DNA of 64,000 nt from CAVVFX01 sp963747535 (GCA_963747535.1 CAVVFX010000002.1:434001-498000); one strand, 5' to 3'. Shown: positions 9,475 to 18,703, counted from the first letter of the stretch. Notes: generated from the letters alone by a model not told the origin. Numbers and translations: made by a program.

Positions 9475-9506
9475 AGGGACAGACCTAAAGTCCGTCACAC
9501 GCGACA

Positions 9507-10619
9507 TCACGTGCGGCTGATGGTCGCGCTCACCGGGCGTCCACCCACCGGGACCATAGTAAACAGCGGCGCGGTCTTGTTGTGATGGTTGCCCCACTGC
9601 TGGATGGATGGCACCCGGATCACCGCGACGTCCCCGGACTTCCGGTTGAGCACCAGGGCGTATTGACTGTCCGGCGTGATCACTACCTCCTCCGGATCCT
9701 GGCCTACCGGAATGCGCGCCACTACCCGTCGCGAGTAAATCTCGATTACCGTAACGTCGCCGCTATCGCTGTTGGTTACGAAGAGGTAATCGCCCACAAC
9801 CGCCATTCCGCCCGGGGAGTGCCCCGCCAGAATGGTTTCGCCGACCTCCGTTTGATACGGGCTGACAATCGAAACTGCATCCATGCCCGCGCCGGTGATG
9901 AAGAGCTGGCCGCCATCCTGGTTGTAACAATAGCGCCGGGGCTTCAACGGCAGCGGCAGTTTCACCATCACCTGACCCGTCGCCGGATCCGCGACCGCCA
10001 GCATCTGACTGCGCGGATCCCCACTCATGACGACTCCGCCGTCGGGACGAAAGCAAATCATCTCCGGCGCGATACCCGTAGTGATGGTCCGCGACACGCG
10101 ATCGTTTTCGACGATGACAATTTCCCCGCGGTCCGGCAAACTCACTGCCGCCATCTTGCCATTGACGTCGATCGCTCCCGCAGCCCCGGGTAGCCGTACC
10201 CTCGCACCCGGCCGAAAAGTTCCAAGATCCACGGCCACCAGCGTGTTGGGTGACTTGTTCAGGACCCAGACGCGCTTGCCGTCAGGATCCAGACGCATTG
10301 CGAGAGACTCATCGCCCACACGAACCCGCCGGCGAACCGAGACGGCTTCGCTATCGGTGGCGATCAGCGTACCTTTTCCCGGCAAAAGGCACAGCACCAG
10401 CGGTGGATCAGACAGGGCAATCACCGCGGACGGCGCTGCGTCGAGTCCGAGTTGGCGCGTCACGCGGAACCGCTCCAGACTCACCGCCGAGAGAGTGTGC
10501 TCAGTTTCACTGGCCACGATGGCGAACCCTGGGAACCCCGTGGCTTGATGGCGATTGCACGCAGCCATCCCGAGAACTCCGCCAATCCCACCTCCAATCC
10601 ATGCCCGGCGCGTGATCAT
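9507..10619 (-). CDS. Secreted seven-bladed beta-propeller (YVTN-type) protein, probable lipoprotein
   Basis: The 370-residue product begins MITRRAWIGG with an RR-containing export signal that ends in LGMAAC, a lipobox-like site at about residue 21. The remainder consists of ~40-residue blades typical of YVTN/PQQ-like surface propellers (for example RVWVLNKSPNTLVAVDL, YLFVTNSDSGDVTVIEIYS and YALVLNRKSGDVAVIRVPS). These domains bind partners or cofactors; no enzymatic residue is evident. The gene starts 4 bases after the stop of the phosphatase gene on the same strand, so the two are probably co-translated and both act outside the cytoplasm. Confidence 0.8.
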   Translation of the reverse strand: MITRRAWIGGGIGGVLGMAACNRHQATGFPGFAIVASETEHTLSAVSLERFRVTRQLGLDAAPSAVIALSDPPLVLCLLPGKGTLIATDSEAVSVRRRVRVGDESLAMRLDPDGKRVWVLNKSPNTLVAVDLGTFRPGARVRLPGAAGAIDVNGKMAAVSLPDRGEIVIVENDRVSRTITTGIAPEMICFRPDGGVVMSGDPRSQMLAVADPATGQVMVKLPLPLKPRRYCYNQDGGQLFITGAGMDAVSIVSPYQTEVGETILAGHSPGGMAVVGDYLFVTNSDSGDVTVIEIYSRRVVARIPVGQDPEEVVITPDSQYALVLNRKSGDVAVIRVPSIQQWGNHHNKTAPLFTMVPVGGRPVSATISRT

Positions 10620-10623
10620 GATC

Positions 10624-11928
10624 TCACCTGAGCCGCCCCAATACCGACGTCCCGCGCGCTCTCGCTAGCTTCACACCCAGTATCTCCGCGAAGGTCGGCG
10701 CTTCATCCAGCATCGAAATCTCCGCCAGCCGTACATGCTTCACGCCCGACCCAGTCAGAATGAAAACCGCGCGCGAGCTGTCATGCGTGGGCCACAACCC
10801 ATGCACACCCCTATGATTCCCAGCGCCAACTGCCGGACCGACCGTCTCCTCATTCGCCACAAATCCCAAGGTCGTATCGAAAGCCGCAAGCCAGGTTCGC
10901 AAATCCGGCGCCAGTCTGTGTACTTCCGCCATCGGGACTTCGCGCGCGATCCCTGAACGCGGCGCGCCGATCGATCTGCGCAACAACGCGGCCGCCTTTG
11001 CGTTGTTCGTACCAATCAGCCCGTACATCACCGACACTGTATCCGCCAAACCGGCAGCTTTCAGCATGACCTTGGGGCGGACCACATAGCTCACGGTATC
11101 GAATCCATGGTCCGATACGATCGCTACCGCCGTCCCAGGCGCGGTCTTCTGTAGCGCGGAACCGAGCAGTTCATCGTCGTTCTCCAGGACCTTGCGCGAA
11201 TAGATGCTCAACGCTCCGGTCTCGTGCTGTTCCGCGTCCAACTCAGGCAGGTGCAGCAGGATCAGATCGAGCTTCTCTTTCGTGAGAAGAAACCGCAGCA
11301 CATCGATGCCCACGGCGTCATCCCACAGCGGCGCCAGAAAAGAGTTGTCCCACCTAGCCACCCGGTCGATCAGCCCCGGCGTGCATTTCGCTGTAATCTG
11401 ATCGAACTCGACCGCATTCTCTACTCCGCCTTCCCAATACTCCGGACAATTGAAGTCGACTTGCGCACCCACGGTGCTGGGCCAATAAATAGACGCGGTC
11501 TTGAGCCTATTCAGCGCAGCCGCACGCCAGATGGGCGCGACTCTCAGATCTCTGTCAAACCACCAGTGATCTTCCGGTTTGCCCGGCTTTACATCGCCTG
11601 TAATGCCGTTCACATCGGGTGGCGTTCCGGTGACGATAACGGCGTGCGCTGGCCAGGTGGTCGTGGGCGTCAGACCCACCACGTCGGCGCTGATGCCGTT
11701 CGCTGCCATCCTCCGCAGATTCGGGATCTTGATGTGCAGCCGGTCGGCGTCCCGGAAGAAGCGCGAATCGAGACCATCAATGGAGATGATGATCAACTTC
11801 CGGCCGGGAGCAGCAGGCGTCGTCGCATTGACCGGTGCTGCTTTGACCGGTGCTTCTGCCAGCCAGCACCAGGACACTGACAGGCCTGTCAGAGCCAGGC
11901 ATAGCGTGGCAGAGGTAGCGTTTCTCAA
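10624..11928 (-). CDS. Alkaline-phosphatase-superfamily phosphodiesterase (NPP-like), exported
   Basis: A signal peptide covers about residues 1-31. Then comes KLIIISIDGLDSRF with the metal-binding Asp, the nucleophile region TPTTTWPAHAVIVTG with the catalytic Thr near residue 108, a later AIVSDHGFDTVSY with metal Asp-His, and a C-terminal GNHRG and THDSSRAVFI region. This is the type I phosphodiesterase/nucleotide pyrophosphatase pattern; substrates in the family range from nucleotides to lipids. It overlaps the upstream HD-domain gene by 4 bases (ATGA), and the propeller gene follows 4 bases later, so the three form an operon. Confidence 0.85.
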   Translation of the reverse strand: MRNATSATLCLALTGLSVSWCWLAEAPVKAAPVNATTPAAPGRKLIIISIDGLDSRFFRDADRLHIKIPNLRRMAANGISADVVGLTPTTTWPAHAVIVTGTPPDVNGITGDVKPGKPEDHWWFDRDLRVAPIWRAAALNRLKTASIYWPSTVGAQVDFNCPEYWEGGVENAVEFDQITAKCTPGLIDRVARWDNSFLAPLWDDAVGIDVLRFLLTKEKLDLILLHLPELDAEQHETGALSIYSRKVLENDDELLGSALQKTAPGTAVAIVSDHGFDTVSYVVRPKVMLKAAGLADTVSVMYGLIGTNNAKAAALLRRSIGAPRSGIAREVPMAEVHRLAPDLRTWLAAFDTTLGFVANEETVGPAVGAGNHRGVHGLWPTHDSSRAVFILTGSGVKHVRLAEISMLDEAPTFAEILGVKLARARGTSVLGRLR

Positions 11929-12506
11929 AGCCCCAACTCCCCCGCCCTCGCCTTCATCGCCTCGATGCAGAACGCAATGTGCTCGTCCAGATCGACGCCC
12001 ATACCCGCGGCGCCGTTCACGATGTCCTCGCGGCTCACCGAGCGGGCGAATGCTTTGTCTTTCATTTTCTTCCGGACAGACTTTGCGTCCACCTCGGCCA
12101 GACTCTTCGAAGGCTTCACCAGCGCCACTGCCCCGATGAACCCCGCAAGTTCATCGCAGGCGAACAGTGTTTTCTCGAGCAGCGATTCCCTTGGCACGCC
12201 CGAGTAGTTAGCGTGTGAAAGAATGGCCCTCCGTATGTGCGGAGCCACACCTTTTGCCTCCAGAATCGGTTCACCGTCCCGCGGATGTTCGGGAGCATTG
12301 GGATGAATCTCGTAGTCAAAATCGTGCAGCAGAGCGGTCACCGACCAGTCATTTTGATCCTCTCCGAACTTAATAGCGTACGCTCCGACACAGGCTTCTA
12401 CGGCCAGTGCGTGCCTGCGTAGGCTCACCGATTTCGTATACTCATGTAAAATGTCGAGAGCCTGGATTCGATCAACGATTCGCTCAACCATGTCAGGAAC
12501 TTCCAT
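11925..12506 (-). CDS. HD-domain (HDIG-type) hydrolase
   Basis: The 193-residue protein carries an HD phosphohydrolase core: SLRRHALAVEA near residue 29, LLHDFDYEIHPNAPEHP near 59 and an ILSHANYSG segment near 93. HD proteins of this small type hydrolyse phosphate esters or nucleotides with divalent metals. The start ATG gives MEVPDMVERI; a second Met five codons on is also possible. It is the first gene of the three-gene minus-strand operon and is divergent from tonB, with a 151-base shared promoter region. Cytoplasmic, no signal. Confidence 0.85.
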   Translation of the reverse strand: MEVPDMVERIVDRIQALDILHEYTKSVSLRRHALAVEACVGAYAIKFGEDQNDWSVTALLHDFDYEIHPNAPEHPRDGEPILEAKGVAPHIRRAILSHANYSGVPRESLLEKTLFACDELAGFIGAVALVKPSKSLAEVDAKSVRKKMKDKAFARSVSREDIVNGAAGMGVDLDEHIAFCIEAMKARAGELGL

Positions 12507-12657
12507 TCTAGCGTCTGTATCCTCCCAACAAAACTCTTACAAGTCTTCACAAACCGAACCATTGGTAAGCCGCATGCATGTGGTAGAATCCGTAATAAGG
12601 AATCTTTCGGCAAGTGAATTCCAATTTTCGTAACTTCTTGGCCCTACACTGCGTCCA

Positions 12658-13668
12658 ATGGGATGCGAGGCGTCAATTGGTGCGCGCAAATTGACTCCCG
12701 ATGGTGCGATGTCAGAAATAAATCCGCAAGACGATCATCTCGACCGGCTACTCCCTGATAATGTGGAACCGCCGTGGTTTGTTAGCCTCTGGCAGAACAT
12801 TCAGGAAATGATCCATCCAGAGAAGCTTCCACCTTTGGAACTCACGTCTAAACCCGTCCCGGTCAAGGACATCTGGGGACTTTACGCAACCGACAGAAAG
12901 TCCATGGTTTACTCCGTGGCACTCCAGAGTACGGTGGTCTTACTTCTGTTCACGGTCTCCTTCAGCAAGACGGTACAGCAGAAAGTAAAGGATACAGTAA
13001 CGCTGATCGCTCCGGTTCTGGAGCCGCTGAAGCCGCAGAAGCAGACCATGCAAGGCGGCGGCGGCGGTGGTGACCGGTCACCCATCCCCCAGGCCAAGGG
13101 CAAGCTGCCGAAGATCGCACTGAAGCAATTCGTGCCTCCGACTGAGATCATTCGCAACGAACATCCCAAGCTCGTCATGGAGCCCACCATCGTCGCTCCT
13201 CCGGACGCGGTTCTCCCCAACGTGAACCTGCCGAATATCGGCGATCCGCTGGCCAGAATCGGCCCTCCTTCTAACGGCTCGGGTTCAGGCGGCGGCATTG
13301 GCTCGGGTAGCGGCGGTGGTATCGGCTCCGGTAGCGGCGCTGGACTGGGACCTGGTTCGGGCGGCGGTTTCGGCGGCGGTGCGTTTCGCGTTGGCGGCGG
13401 TGTATCCCAGCCCGCAGTCATTTATAAAGTCGATCCCGAGTATTCCGAGGAGGCTCGCAAAGCCAAGTACTCGGGTACCGTGCTTCTCCAACTGGTTGTC
13501 GATGTTGACGGTAGAGCGAAGAATATCAAAGTTGTAAAAGGCGTTGGTTTGGGTCTGGATGAAAAGGCCATCGAAGCTGTGCAAAAGTGGAAATTCTCGC
13601 CGGGCAAGAAGAACGGTTCGGCAGTACCGGTTTATGCCACAGTGGAAGTTAATTTCCGACTGCTCTAA
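12658..13668 (+). CDS. tonB: Energy transducer TonB family protein
   Basis: This protein has one transmembrane helix at about residues 84-102 (MVYSVALQSTVVLLLFTVSF), a long proline/glycine-rich periplasmic spacer with a nearly perfect GSGSGGGIGS repeat near 207-235, and a TonB C-terminal domain at 250-336 (YSEEARKAKYSGTVLL, GLDEKAIEAVQKWKF). It links the proton motive force at the inner membrane to outer-membrane receptors; three such receptors are encoded in this window. The long cytoplasmic N-terminus (~80 residues) is typical of acidobacterial and myxobacterial TonB proteins. An alternative start is the internal MSEINPQDD 17 codons later. It is a single-gene unit closed by a strong terminator. 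No exbB/exbD is adjacent. Confidence 0.9.
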   Translation: MGCEASIGARKLTPDGAMSEINPQDDHLDRLLPDNVEPPWFVSLWQNIQEMIHPEKLPPLELTSKPVPVKDIWGLYATDRKSMVYSVALQSTVVLLLFTVSFSKTVQQKVKDTVTLIAPVLEPLKPQKQTMQGGGGGGDRSPIPQAKGKLPKIALKQFVPPTEIIRNEHPKLVMEPTIVAPPDAVLPNVNLPNIGDPLARIGPPSNGSGSGGGIGSGSGGGIGSGSGAGLGPGSGGGFGGGAFRVGGGVSQPAVIYKVDPEYSEEARKAKYSGTVLLQLVVDVDGRAKNIKVVKGVGLGLDEKAIEAVQKWKFSPGKKNGSAVPVYATVEVNFRLL

Positions 13669-13695
13669 CCTGCCAGAGTTTTATTCCTCCGATCG

Positions 13696-13726
13696 AGCCG
13701 GGAACTCAGGTTCCCGGCTTTTTATT
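13696..13726 (+). terminator. Rho-independent terminator after tonB
   Basis: A perfect stem of AGCCGGGAAC and GTTCCCGGCT with the loop TCAG is followed by a run TTTTATT. It starts 28 bases after the tonB stop codon. Confidence 0.95.
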
Positions 13727-14130
13727 GGTTAGGGTGTGGTGCAGTCCCCGTACGATAGACGATCGTTTTTTGTCGTCTGTCGGCCGGCGACAGCCGGCGA
13801 CTTGCCGGTATTTCGAGGATGTCAGCCGTTGCGCTTACCCGGCCGAGTTTTTCAATAGCGGGCGCGTGCGTCAAGTTGAAGTGACGGCAGCCCCGCGGGA
13901 ATGATCCCCCTTGACCAGCCCTAAAGGAATTTTTTGAGTTCGTCCGCTGAGTTGACAGTCATGCAGCAAGCCACGCCGGGGTCTCGCCTGGGTGCGTTAA
14001 GCGAGCCCGTTCGACGGTTTGGGCGTTAGCCACCCAGTAGACCGACCTTTCTCCGCGTGCCGGCGATCCGGGCAAAAGCAGCCAGACATGCCAAGAACGT
14101 GCCACTTCGCACTGATATAATCGAACCAAA
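13727..14130. other. Intergenic region with a repeat-family hairpin
   Basis: No gene is supported on either strand. Contents are the divergent repeat copy at 13755-13780 and a GCCGGCGACAGCCGGCGACT segment with short internal repeats. The promoter of the PDZ-SpoIIE gene would be near the end. Confidence 0.5.
13755..13780 (-). repeat. Divergent copy of two-hairpin repeat (copy F)
   Basis: Read on the minus strand the loop is CAAAAAACGA between the arms ACAGACGA and TCGTCTAT. The loop agrees with the family and the arms keep pairing with different bases. It lies just past the tonB terminator. Confidence 0.5.
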
Positions 14131-15377
14131 GTGCGGTTGCAACCTTCGCGCCCGCTGCTAGCCGGTGTAGCGGTCGCATATGGCACGTCGCTGCTTCTCT
14201 TTACGGGCGCCTCGATTTACCTGACGCTGGCGGCTCCTCAGATCGAAGTCGAACTTGGCTGGGATGGCGACTACGTACCCGTAGACCGAGTCGAACTTGT
14301 CAGATCGGTAAAGAGCAACAGCCCAGCCGAAAAAGCCGGTCTGCTCTCCGGAGACCGCATTGTTGCCATCGAGGGTGAACGCCTCACGGACGCGGAGTTC
14401 CAAAACCGGATCTGGATGCGTCACAAACCCGGCGATCAGATCCATCTCACGATCGCTCGGAAAGGCGTTGATGCTCCTGTCTTGCTCACCGGCACATTTC
14501 GCCGCCGGCCGGAGTTTACCTGGGGGGACCGCTTCGGGAGAGGGTTGTCCTTTTCCCCTTGCCTTTTGTTAGCCTCAGTCGCAAGCCAGGTGGCGATGGC
14601 CCTGGAGAACATGCAACTCGCCGAAGAGATTGCCGCGCGTCTGGAAACCGAACGCCGTGCGGAACGCGAAATGGAGATCGCTCGCGAGGTACAAGCACGG
14701 CTTCTCCCCCAGACTGCCCCGCGCCTGGCAACTCTTGAGTGCGCCGCGCGGTGTGTTCAAGCCCGAGCGGTCGGCGGAGATTATTACGATTTTCTCGATC
14801 TTGGACCCGGACGTCTCGGGCTCGTTCTAGCCGATGTCTCCGGCAAAGGCGTACATGCTGCCCTGCTCGTCGCCCACCTCGAAGCCTACCTGCGCAGTCA
14901 GAGTTCGATACTCCCTTCGAGCCCGTCAATGTGTTGCGGCAGGTGAATCGGATGTTGTTCCTTTCGACTGCACCCCAACACTATGCGACGGCGTTCTTTG
15001 CCATGTACTCGGAGGCGACGCGCGAACTCCGGTATGTCAACTGCGGCCATAACGCACCCGTCTGGTTGCGCCATTCCGGAACAGTAGCGCGGCTGGAACC
15101 AACCGCCACCGTCCTCGGTGCTTTCGCTGAGTGGCATGGGTCAGAGTGCCGCGTGCGTCTCGATCCCGGCGATCTCGTCGCGGTGTTCAGCGATGGCGTG
15201 ACAGACGCGGCGCACGAGGAAGAGGAATTTGGCGAGGACCGGCTACTCCAGGAATTGATTCAACTGAAGGGCTGCTCTGCCGATGAGGTCGTCTCCGGTA
15301 TCATAGCCAGGGTGCAGGAGTACAGTAATGGTGCTCAGTTCGACGATCTGACTTTGCTCGTCGCACGAAGCACTTGA
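14131..15377 (+). pseudogene. Decayed PDZ-SpoIIE protein phosphatase (frameshifted, internal deletion)
   Basis: A GTG start leads into a membrane anchor (residues ~8-34), then a PDZ domain (~45-130, NSPAEKAGLLSGDRIVAI). The reading frame then jumps into what looks like the tail of a GAF domain (LASVASQVAMALENMQLAEEI), a linker coiled coil and the start of a SpoIIE/PP2C phosphatase (REVQARLLPQ, VGGDYYDFLDL, LADVSGKGVHAALL). At about 14898-14905 the frame shifts by one base. The rest of the phosphatase (VNRMLFLST, YVNCGHNAP, FSDGVTDA, FDDLTLLVAR) continues in another frame to the stop at 15377. Related acidobacterial proteins as I know them are longer, with several membrane helices and a complete GAF domain, so a segment near 14530 seems to have been lost too. 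A sequencing error could explain the frameshift but not the missing middle. Confidence 0.75.
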
Positions 15378-15564
15378 CTGGCGCATGGATTCCGCAGGGC
15401 GTTACACTCCCCCTTCCATCTCGCGGAGTTTGGTAACGGCGAAATACTGCGATTGACTGTTGGGTCATTTTTGCCGGTTCCGTCCGTGTCGCGCTACCCG
15501 GAGAAAGCCTGCGCGGCGCACCCGTCGGCTTCGACCTCCCTACGAGTGCCCGACTTATACGGCC
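15378..15564. other. Short spacer between phosphatase remnant and RIT element
   Basis: No gene is supported. The sequence just before the left inverted repeat contains TGCCCGA (15547-15553), which is also found 6 bases past the right-hand palindrome; seven bases is too short to prove a target duplication. Confidence 0.4.
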
Positions 15565-15591
15565 TTATGCCGAGTACCGGATTATGCCGAG
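15565..15591 (+). repeat. Left terminal inverted repeat of RIT element
   Basis: Two TTATGCCGAG cores joined by TACCGGA make a 27-base unit. It is the exact reverse complement of the unit at 18677-18703. Confidence 0.95.
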
Positions 15592-15658
15592 GGCCGCGGG
15601 ATAGGTTTGGCGCCGATGCGATGGGACGTGGGTGCGGCAGCCGCCCTCATTTGATCTT

Positions 15659-15670
15659 CTCGGCATAATT
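15659..15670 (-). repeat. Inner left copy of the RIT core
   Basis: CTCGGCATAATT is an inverted copy of the core next to the first recombinase gene, mirrored by AATTATGCCGAG directly after the third gene. Confidence 0.8.
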
Positions 15671-15714
15671 CTGCGAGTGTCTTCTTGCGACCGACAGGGT
15701 CGCAAGGAGAAAAA

Positions 15715-16671
15715 GTGAACGAAACTCAGACATGTGAACAACGACCCGTTTCGGTCTTATCGGCGGCGGCGTCAATCGAGGAGGTGCTGGCCGACTTCGA
15801 TCGGCATCTGGAAAGACAGCGCGGCTGCACAGAGGGAACGCGCCAGCATTATCGACGGGAAGCACGGGCCTTGCTGGTCGGTGTTTTTTCGGATCAACCA
15901 ATCAGCTGGAGCAACCTCACCGCCGCACAGATTGCTGATTTTGTCGGCGGTCGGGCGCGGAAGCTCTCCCTGGTGAGCCGCCAGAATCCGGCGACTGCCA
16001 TTCGGAGTTTGTTGCGTTTCCTTGGCGGTGAAGGGCTGATCCGAACAGGACTCGATGGAGCAGTGCCGCCGATCTGGCGTTCTAAGCATGCCACGGTTCC
16101 GCGGCACATCTCTGCGGAGCAACTGGAGAATTTGCTAGCGCTGTGTCCGGCAGAAGGCTCAGGCGCGGTTCGGAATCGGGCCATGCTTCTGCTGTGTGCT
16201 CGCTTGGGCCTGCGTCCCAGCGAAGTATTGAGACTCCGATTACAGGATCTGGATTGGATCGCTGGCAGTGTGCTCATTCGCGCTGGCAAAACCAACCGGG
16301 AGAGAGTGCTGCCGTTACCCGAGGATGCGGGCGCTGCCTTGGCCAGCTATCTGCACGAGGCACGGCCAGTCAGTACCGAACGCGCAGTGTTTCTCAGTTG
16401 CGGACCTGCGCACCCACCGATACATGGCAATGGGTTCATGGCCAAGCTGGTGAACCGCCTCCTGCGAAAGGCAGGAATCGGCGCTCCATGCTCCGGCGCT
16501 TACGTCCTGCGGCACACTCTAGCCACCAGCATGGTCCGCAACGGAGCGAGTTTCAAAGAGGTCGCTGACATCCTCGGGCATGGTTCGCTCACGACCACAG
16601 GGATCTACGCCAAACTCGACCTGCCGTCGCTTGCACAGGTGGCCTTGCCTTGGCCGGGAGGCGCACAATGA
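15715..16671 (+). CDS. ritA: Tyrosine recombinase, first gene of RIT element
   Basis: The start is the GTG preceded by AAGGAG with a 5-base spacer, giving 318 residues. An N-terminal SAM-like core-binding domain (about 20-110) leads to the catalytic domain with Arg in LRPSEVLRLRLQDLDW, Lys in GKTNRER, the box LRHTLATSM near residue 270, LGHGSLTTTGIY and the nucleophile Tyr in IYAKLD. The expected second Arg of the HxxR box is a Thr-Ser stretch (HTLATSM), as in several phage-type integrases where the Arg lies just before (LRH). It is translationally coupled to the second recombinase. Confidence 0.92.
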   Translation: MNETQTCEQRPVSVLSAAASIEEVLADFDRHLERQRGCTEGTRQHYRREARALLVGVFSDQPISWSNLTAAQIADFVGGRARKLSLVSRQNPATAIRSLLRFLGGEGLIRTGLDGAVPPIWRSKHATVPRHISAEQLENLLALCPAEGSGAVRNRAMLLLCARLGLRPSEVLRLRLQDLDWIAGSVLIRAGKTNRERVLPLPEDAGAALASYLHEARPVSTERAVFLSCGPAHPPIHGNGFMAKLVNRLLRKAGIGAPCSGAYVLRHTLATSMVRNGASFKEVADILGHGSLTTTGIYAKLDLPSLAQVALPWPGGAQ

Positions 16672-17621
16672 ATCCGGCTCAGTTTCGGGTACACATCGAG
16701 GCTTATCTGAACTTACGGAGTTCGCTCGGTTTCCAGACGGAGTACGAATCCTACAATCTGCGGGAACTGTCGGACTACGTAGAAGCGAAAGGTTTCTCGT
16801 GGCCTATCCGTACACAGACGATATTGGACTGGATCGGTGCCGCTTCGCTTCGCTGTGGCCTTCCTGGGCAGAGAATGCGACTGACCCACGCACGCTGTTT
16901 TCTGAAACACCTCAGAGCCAGCGTGCCGGACACCGAAGTACCTGGGCCCGGCCTATTGCCGCACGAGCCACGCCCGAAGCCCCGTTGGTACTCAGCCGAG
17001 GAAATCGCCAAGCTCCAGCAAGCCACCTCTACGTTGTGGAAACCCGGCTCCTTATCGCAACGGACTTCTTACTCGCTCATCGGATTGCTTGCCAGCACGG
17101 GGCTCCGCGCAGGCGAAGTGATCGCTCTCACGGTCGATGATGTTCGTTTAGGTTCAGATCCACCGCAACTTTATATTCGTAAGGCGAAGTTCTATAAATC
17201 GCGGATCGTACCCATCCACTCCAGCACCGCAGACCAGTTGCGTGCGTACCTGCAGGAACGCAATCGGGTCAAGCTGCGCCGACCTTCGAAAGCGTTCTTC
17301 ATTACCGGCAGGCGGCAGCCTCTTTCCTATTCTGCACTCCGCCGAATGTTTCGCCAACTCGTTCAGTCTATCGGGATCAAGAATGCCGGCGGCAAGCGAA
17401 GCCCTTTACTGCATTCGTTCCGGCACGGTTTCGCAGTCCAGCGGCTCCTGGCGTGGTACGCCGACAATCTGGATGTGCGCGCCCTGATACCCCATCTGTC
17501 GGTATATCTCGGCCACCTCAGCAAAGAAGAGACCTACTGGTATTTGACGGCCACGCCGGAGTTGTTAACCGCCGCCGGGGAAGCTTTTCGGCGTTCCTGC
17601 GAGCCAGGAGGTGATTCATGA
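16668..17621 (+). CDS. ritB: Tyrosine recombinase, second gene of RIT element
   Basis: The 317-residue product starts at the ATG that overlaps the stop of the first recombinase. The N-terminal half (FRVHIEAYLNLRSSLGF) is a core-binding domain of the RIT type. The catalytic domain has Arg in TGLRAGEVIALTVDDV, Lys in RKAKFYKSRIVPI, the HSFRHGFAVQRL box, YLGHLSKEETYWY and the nucleophile Tyr near residue 291. HxxR (HSFR) is intact here, unlike in the first gene. Coupled by ATGA to the third gene. Confidence 0.92.
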   Translation: MNPAQFRVHIEAYLNLRSSLGFQTEYESYNLRELSDYVEAKGFSWPIRTQTILDWIGAASLRCGLPGQRMRLTHARCFLKHLRASVPDTEVPGPGLLPHEPRPKPRWYSAEEIAKLQQATSTLWKPGSLSQRTSYSLIGLLASTGLRAGEVIALTVDDVRLGSDPPQLYIRKAKFYKSRIVPIHSSTADQLRAYLQERNRVKLRRPSKAFFITGRRQPLSYSALRRMFRQLVQSIGIKNAGGKRSPLLHSFRHGFAVQRLLAWYADNLDVRALIPHLSVYLGHLSKEETYWYLTATPELLTAAGEAFRRSCEPGGDS

Positions 17622-18619
17622 ACAGCGGCACCGGGCTGATCGCGCCGCTGGTGCAGTCCTTCTTTACTGATCATCTGGTCCGCCAACGCCGTGCCAGTCC
17701 ACAAACGGTGGCAAGCTACCGAGATACATTTCGATTACTGATCCAGCATCTGAGCCAGACCATCGGCAGGAAGCCGTCTGACCTAACCCTGGACGACCTG
17801 CAGGCAAAAGCGATCATGCGCTTCCTCGACGGCATCGAACGAGACCGCGGTAATAGTGTTCAGACCCGGAACGCGCGCTTGGCAGCCATCCGGTCCTTTT
17901 TTCGCCTGGTAACTCTCCGTGAACCTGCGTGCATCGATTTAGCGGCGCAAGTACTGGCGATTCCCACCAAACGTGCGGACCGCCGCTTGATCGGCTATCT
18001 GACACGGCCGGAAATGGAGGCTATTCTTGCTACGCCATGCACTCAGACCTGGATCGGAAAGCGCGATTACGCCCTGTTGTTGACGCTCTATAATACCGGA
18101 GCCCGCATCTCAGAAATACTCACCCTGCGGCAACATCACCTCGCCTTCGGAGCGACCTCGCTGCTTCACCTTACGGGCAAGGGCCGCAAGGAACGCAGTG
18201 TTCCGTTGTGGCCTACCACTTCCCGCACGTTGCGGGCTTGGGTTACCGAGTGTGGCGACAGTGGTGACCGCATCTTGTTCCCCAGCGCTCGGCGTGGACC
18301 TCTGTCAACCGACGGGGCCACCTACATCCTTCAGCAGGCGGTGCGGCGCGCCTTACCTGCCTGTCCGACGCTGAAAGCCAAGAGGGTTTCTCCCCACGTC
18401 ATCCGCCACACCACGGCGATGCACCTTCTTCAATCTGGAGTAGAAATCGCAGTGATCGCTCTTTGGCTCGGCCATGAAAGCTTGGACACCACTCACATGT
18501 ACATCCAGGCCGATCTGAAGACCAAGGAACAGGCGCTCGGGAAACTGCAACCAGTTGAGGGCGGTTTTCCCCGATTCAAACCCGACGACGCGCTTTTGGC
18601 TTTCTTGTCCGCTCTCTAA
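17618..18619 (+). CDS. ritC: Tyrosine recombinase, third gene of RIT element
   Basis: The 333-residue protein is XerC/D-like: core-binding domain at 10-115 (SPQTVASYRDTFRLLIQHL), then catalytic Arg in NTGARISEILTLRQHHL, Lys in GKGRKERSVPLW, HVIRHTTAMHLLQSGV, LGHESLDTTHMYIQAD with the Tyr near residue 295. All six catalytic positions appear present. Two codons before the inner right repeat the gene ends. Confidence 0.93.
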   Translation: MNSGTGLIAPLVQSFFTDHLVRQRRASPQTVASYRDTFRLLIQHLSQTIGRKPSDLTLDDLQAKAIMRFLDGIERDRGNSVQTRNARLAAIRSFFRLVTLREPACIDLAAQVLAIPTKRADRRLIGYLTRPEMEAILATPCTQTWIGKRDYALLLTLYNTGARISEILTLRQHHLAFGATSLLHLTGKGRKERSVPLWPTTSRTLRAWVTECGDSGDRILFPSARRGPLSTDGATYILQQAVRRALPACPTLKAKRVSPHVIRHTTAMHLLQSGVEIAVIALWLGHESLDTTHMYIQADLKTKEQALGKLQPVEGGFPRFKPDDALLAFLSAL

Positions 18620-18631
18620 TTATGCCGAGTA
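18620..18631 (+). repeat. Inner right copy of the RIT core
   Basis: ATTATGCCGAG follows the stop of the third recombinase immediately, the mirror of the inner left copy. Confidence 0.8.
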
Positions 18632-18676
18632 CATGTTGCACCGAACCCCCGCCCCGCTGTCGCTCGCCGGGACTTA

Positions 18677-18703
18677 CTCGGCATAATCCGGTACTCGGCA
18701 TAA
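18677..18703 (-). repeat. Right terminal inverted repeat of RIT element
   Basis: 27 bases, the exact reverse complement of 15565-15591. Confidence 0.95.

Larger units (their letters stand above)
8874..9506. other. Intergenic region rich in hairpins
   Basis: No gene is supported. The region holds a perfect 9-bp hairpin at 9248-9271 (CTTCTCGAA, loop GATCAT, TTCGAGAAG), a GCTGC-TGC-GCAGC hairpin at 9295-9307, and a divergent copy of the window's two-hairpin repeat near 9452-9474. It lies between the start of the minus-strand sugar-epimerase gene and the 3' end of the minus-strand propeller gene, so it should carry the epimerase promoter and propeller-operon terminator. Confidence 0.5.

Noticed and set aside
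13260..13400. Glycine-rich repeat DNA inside tonB as an unusual repeat element
   Set aside because: It is the coding sequence of the flexible periplasmic spacer of TonB, a normal feature.
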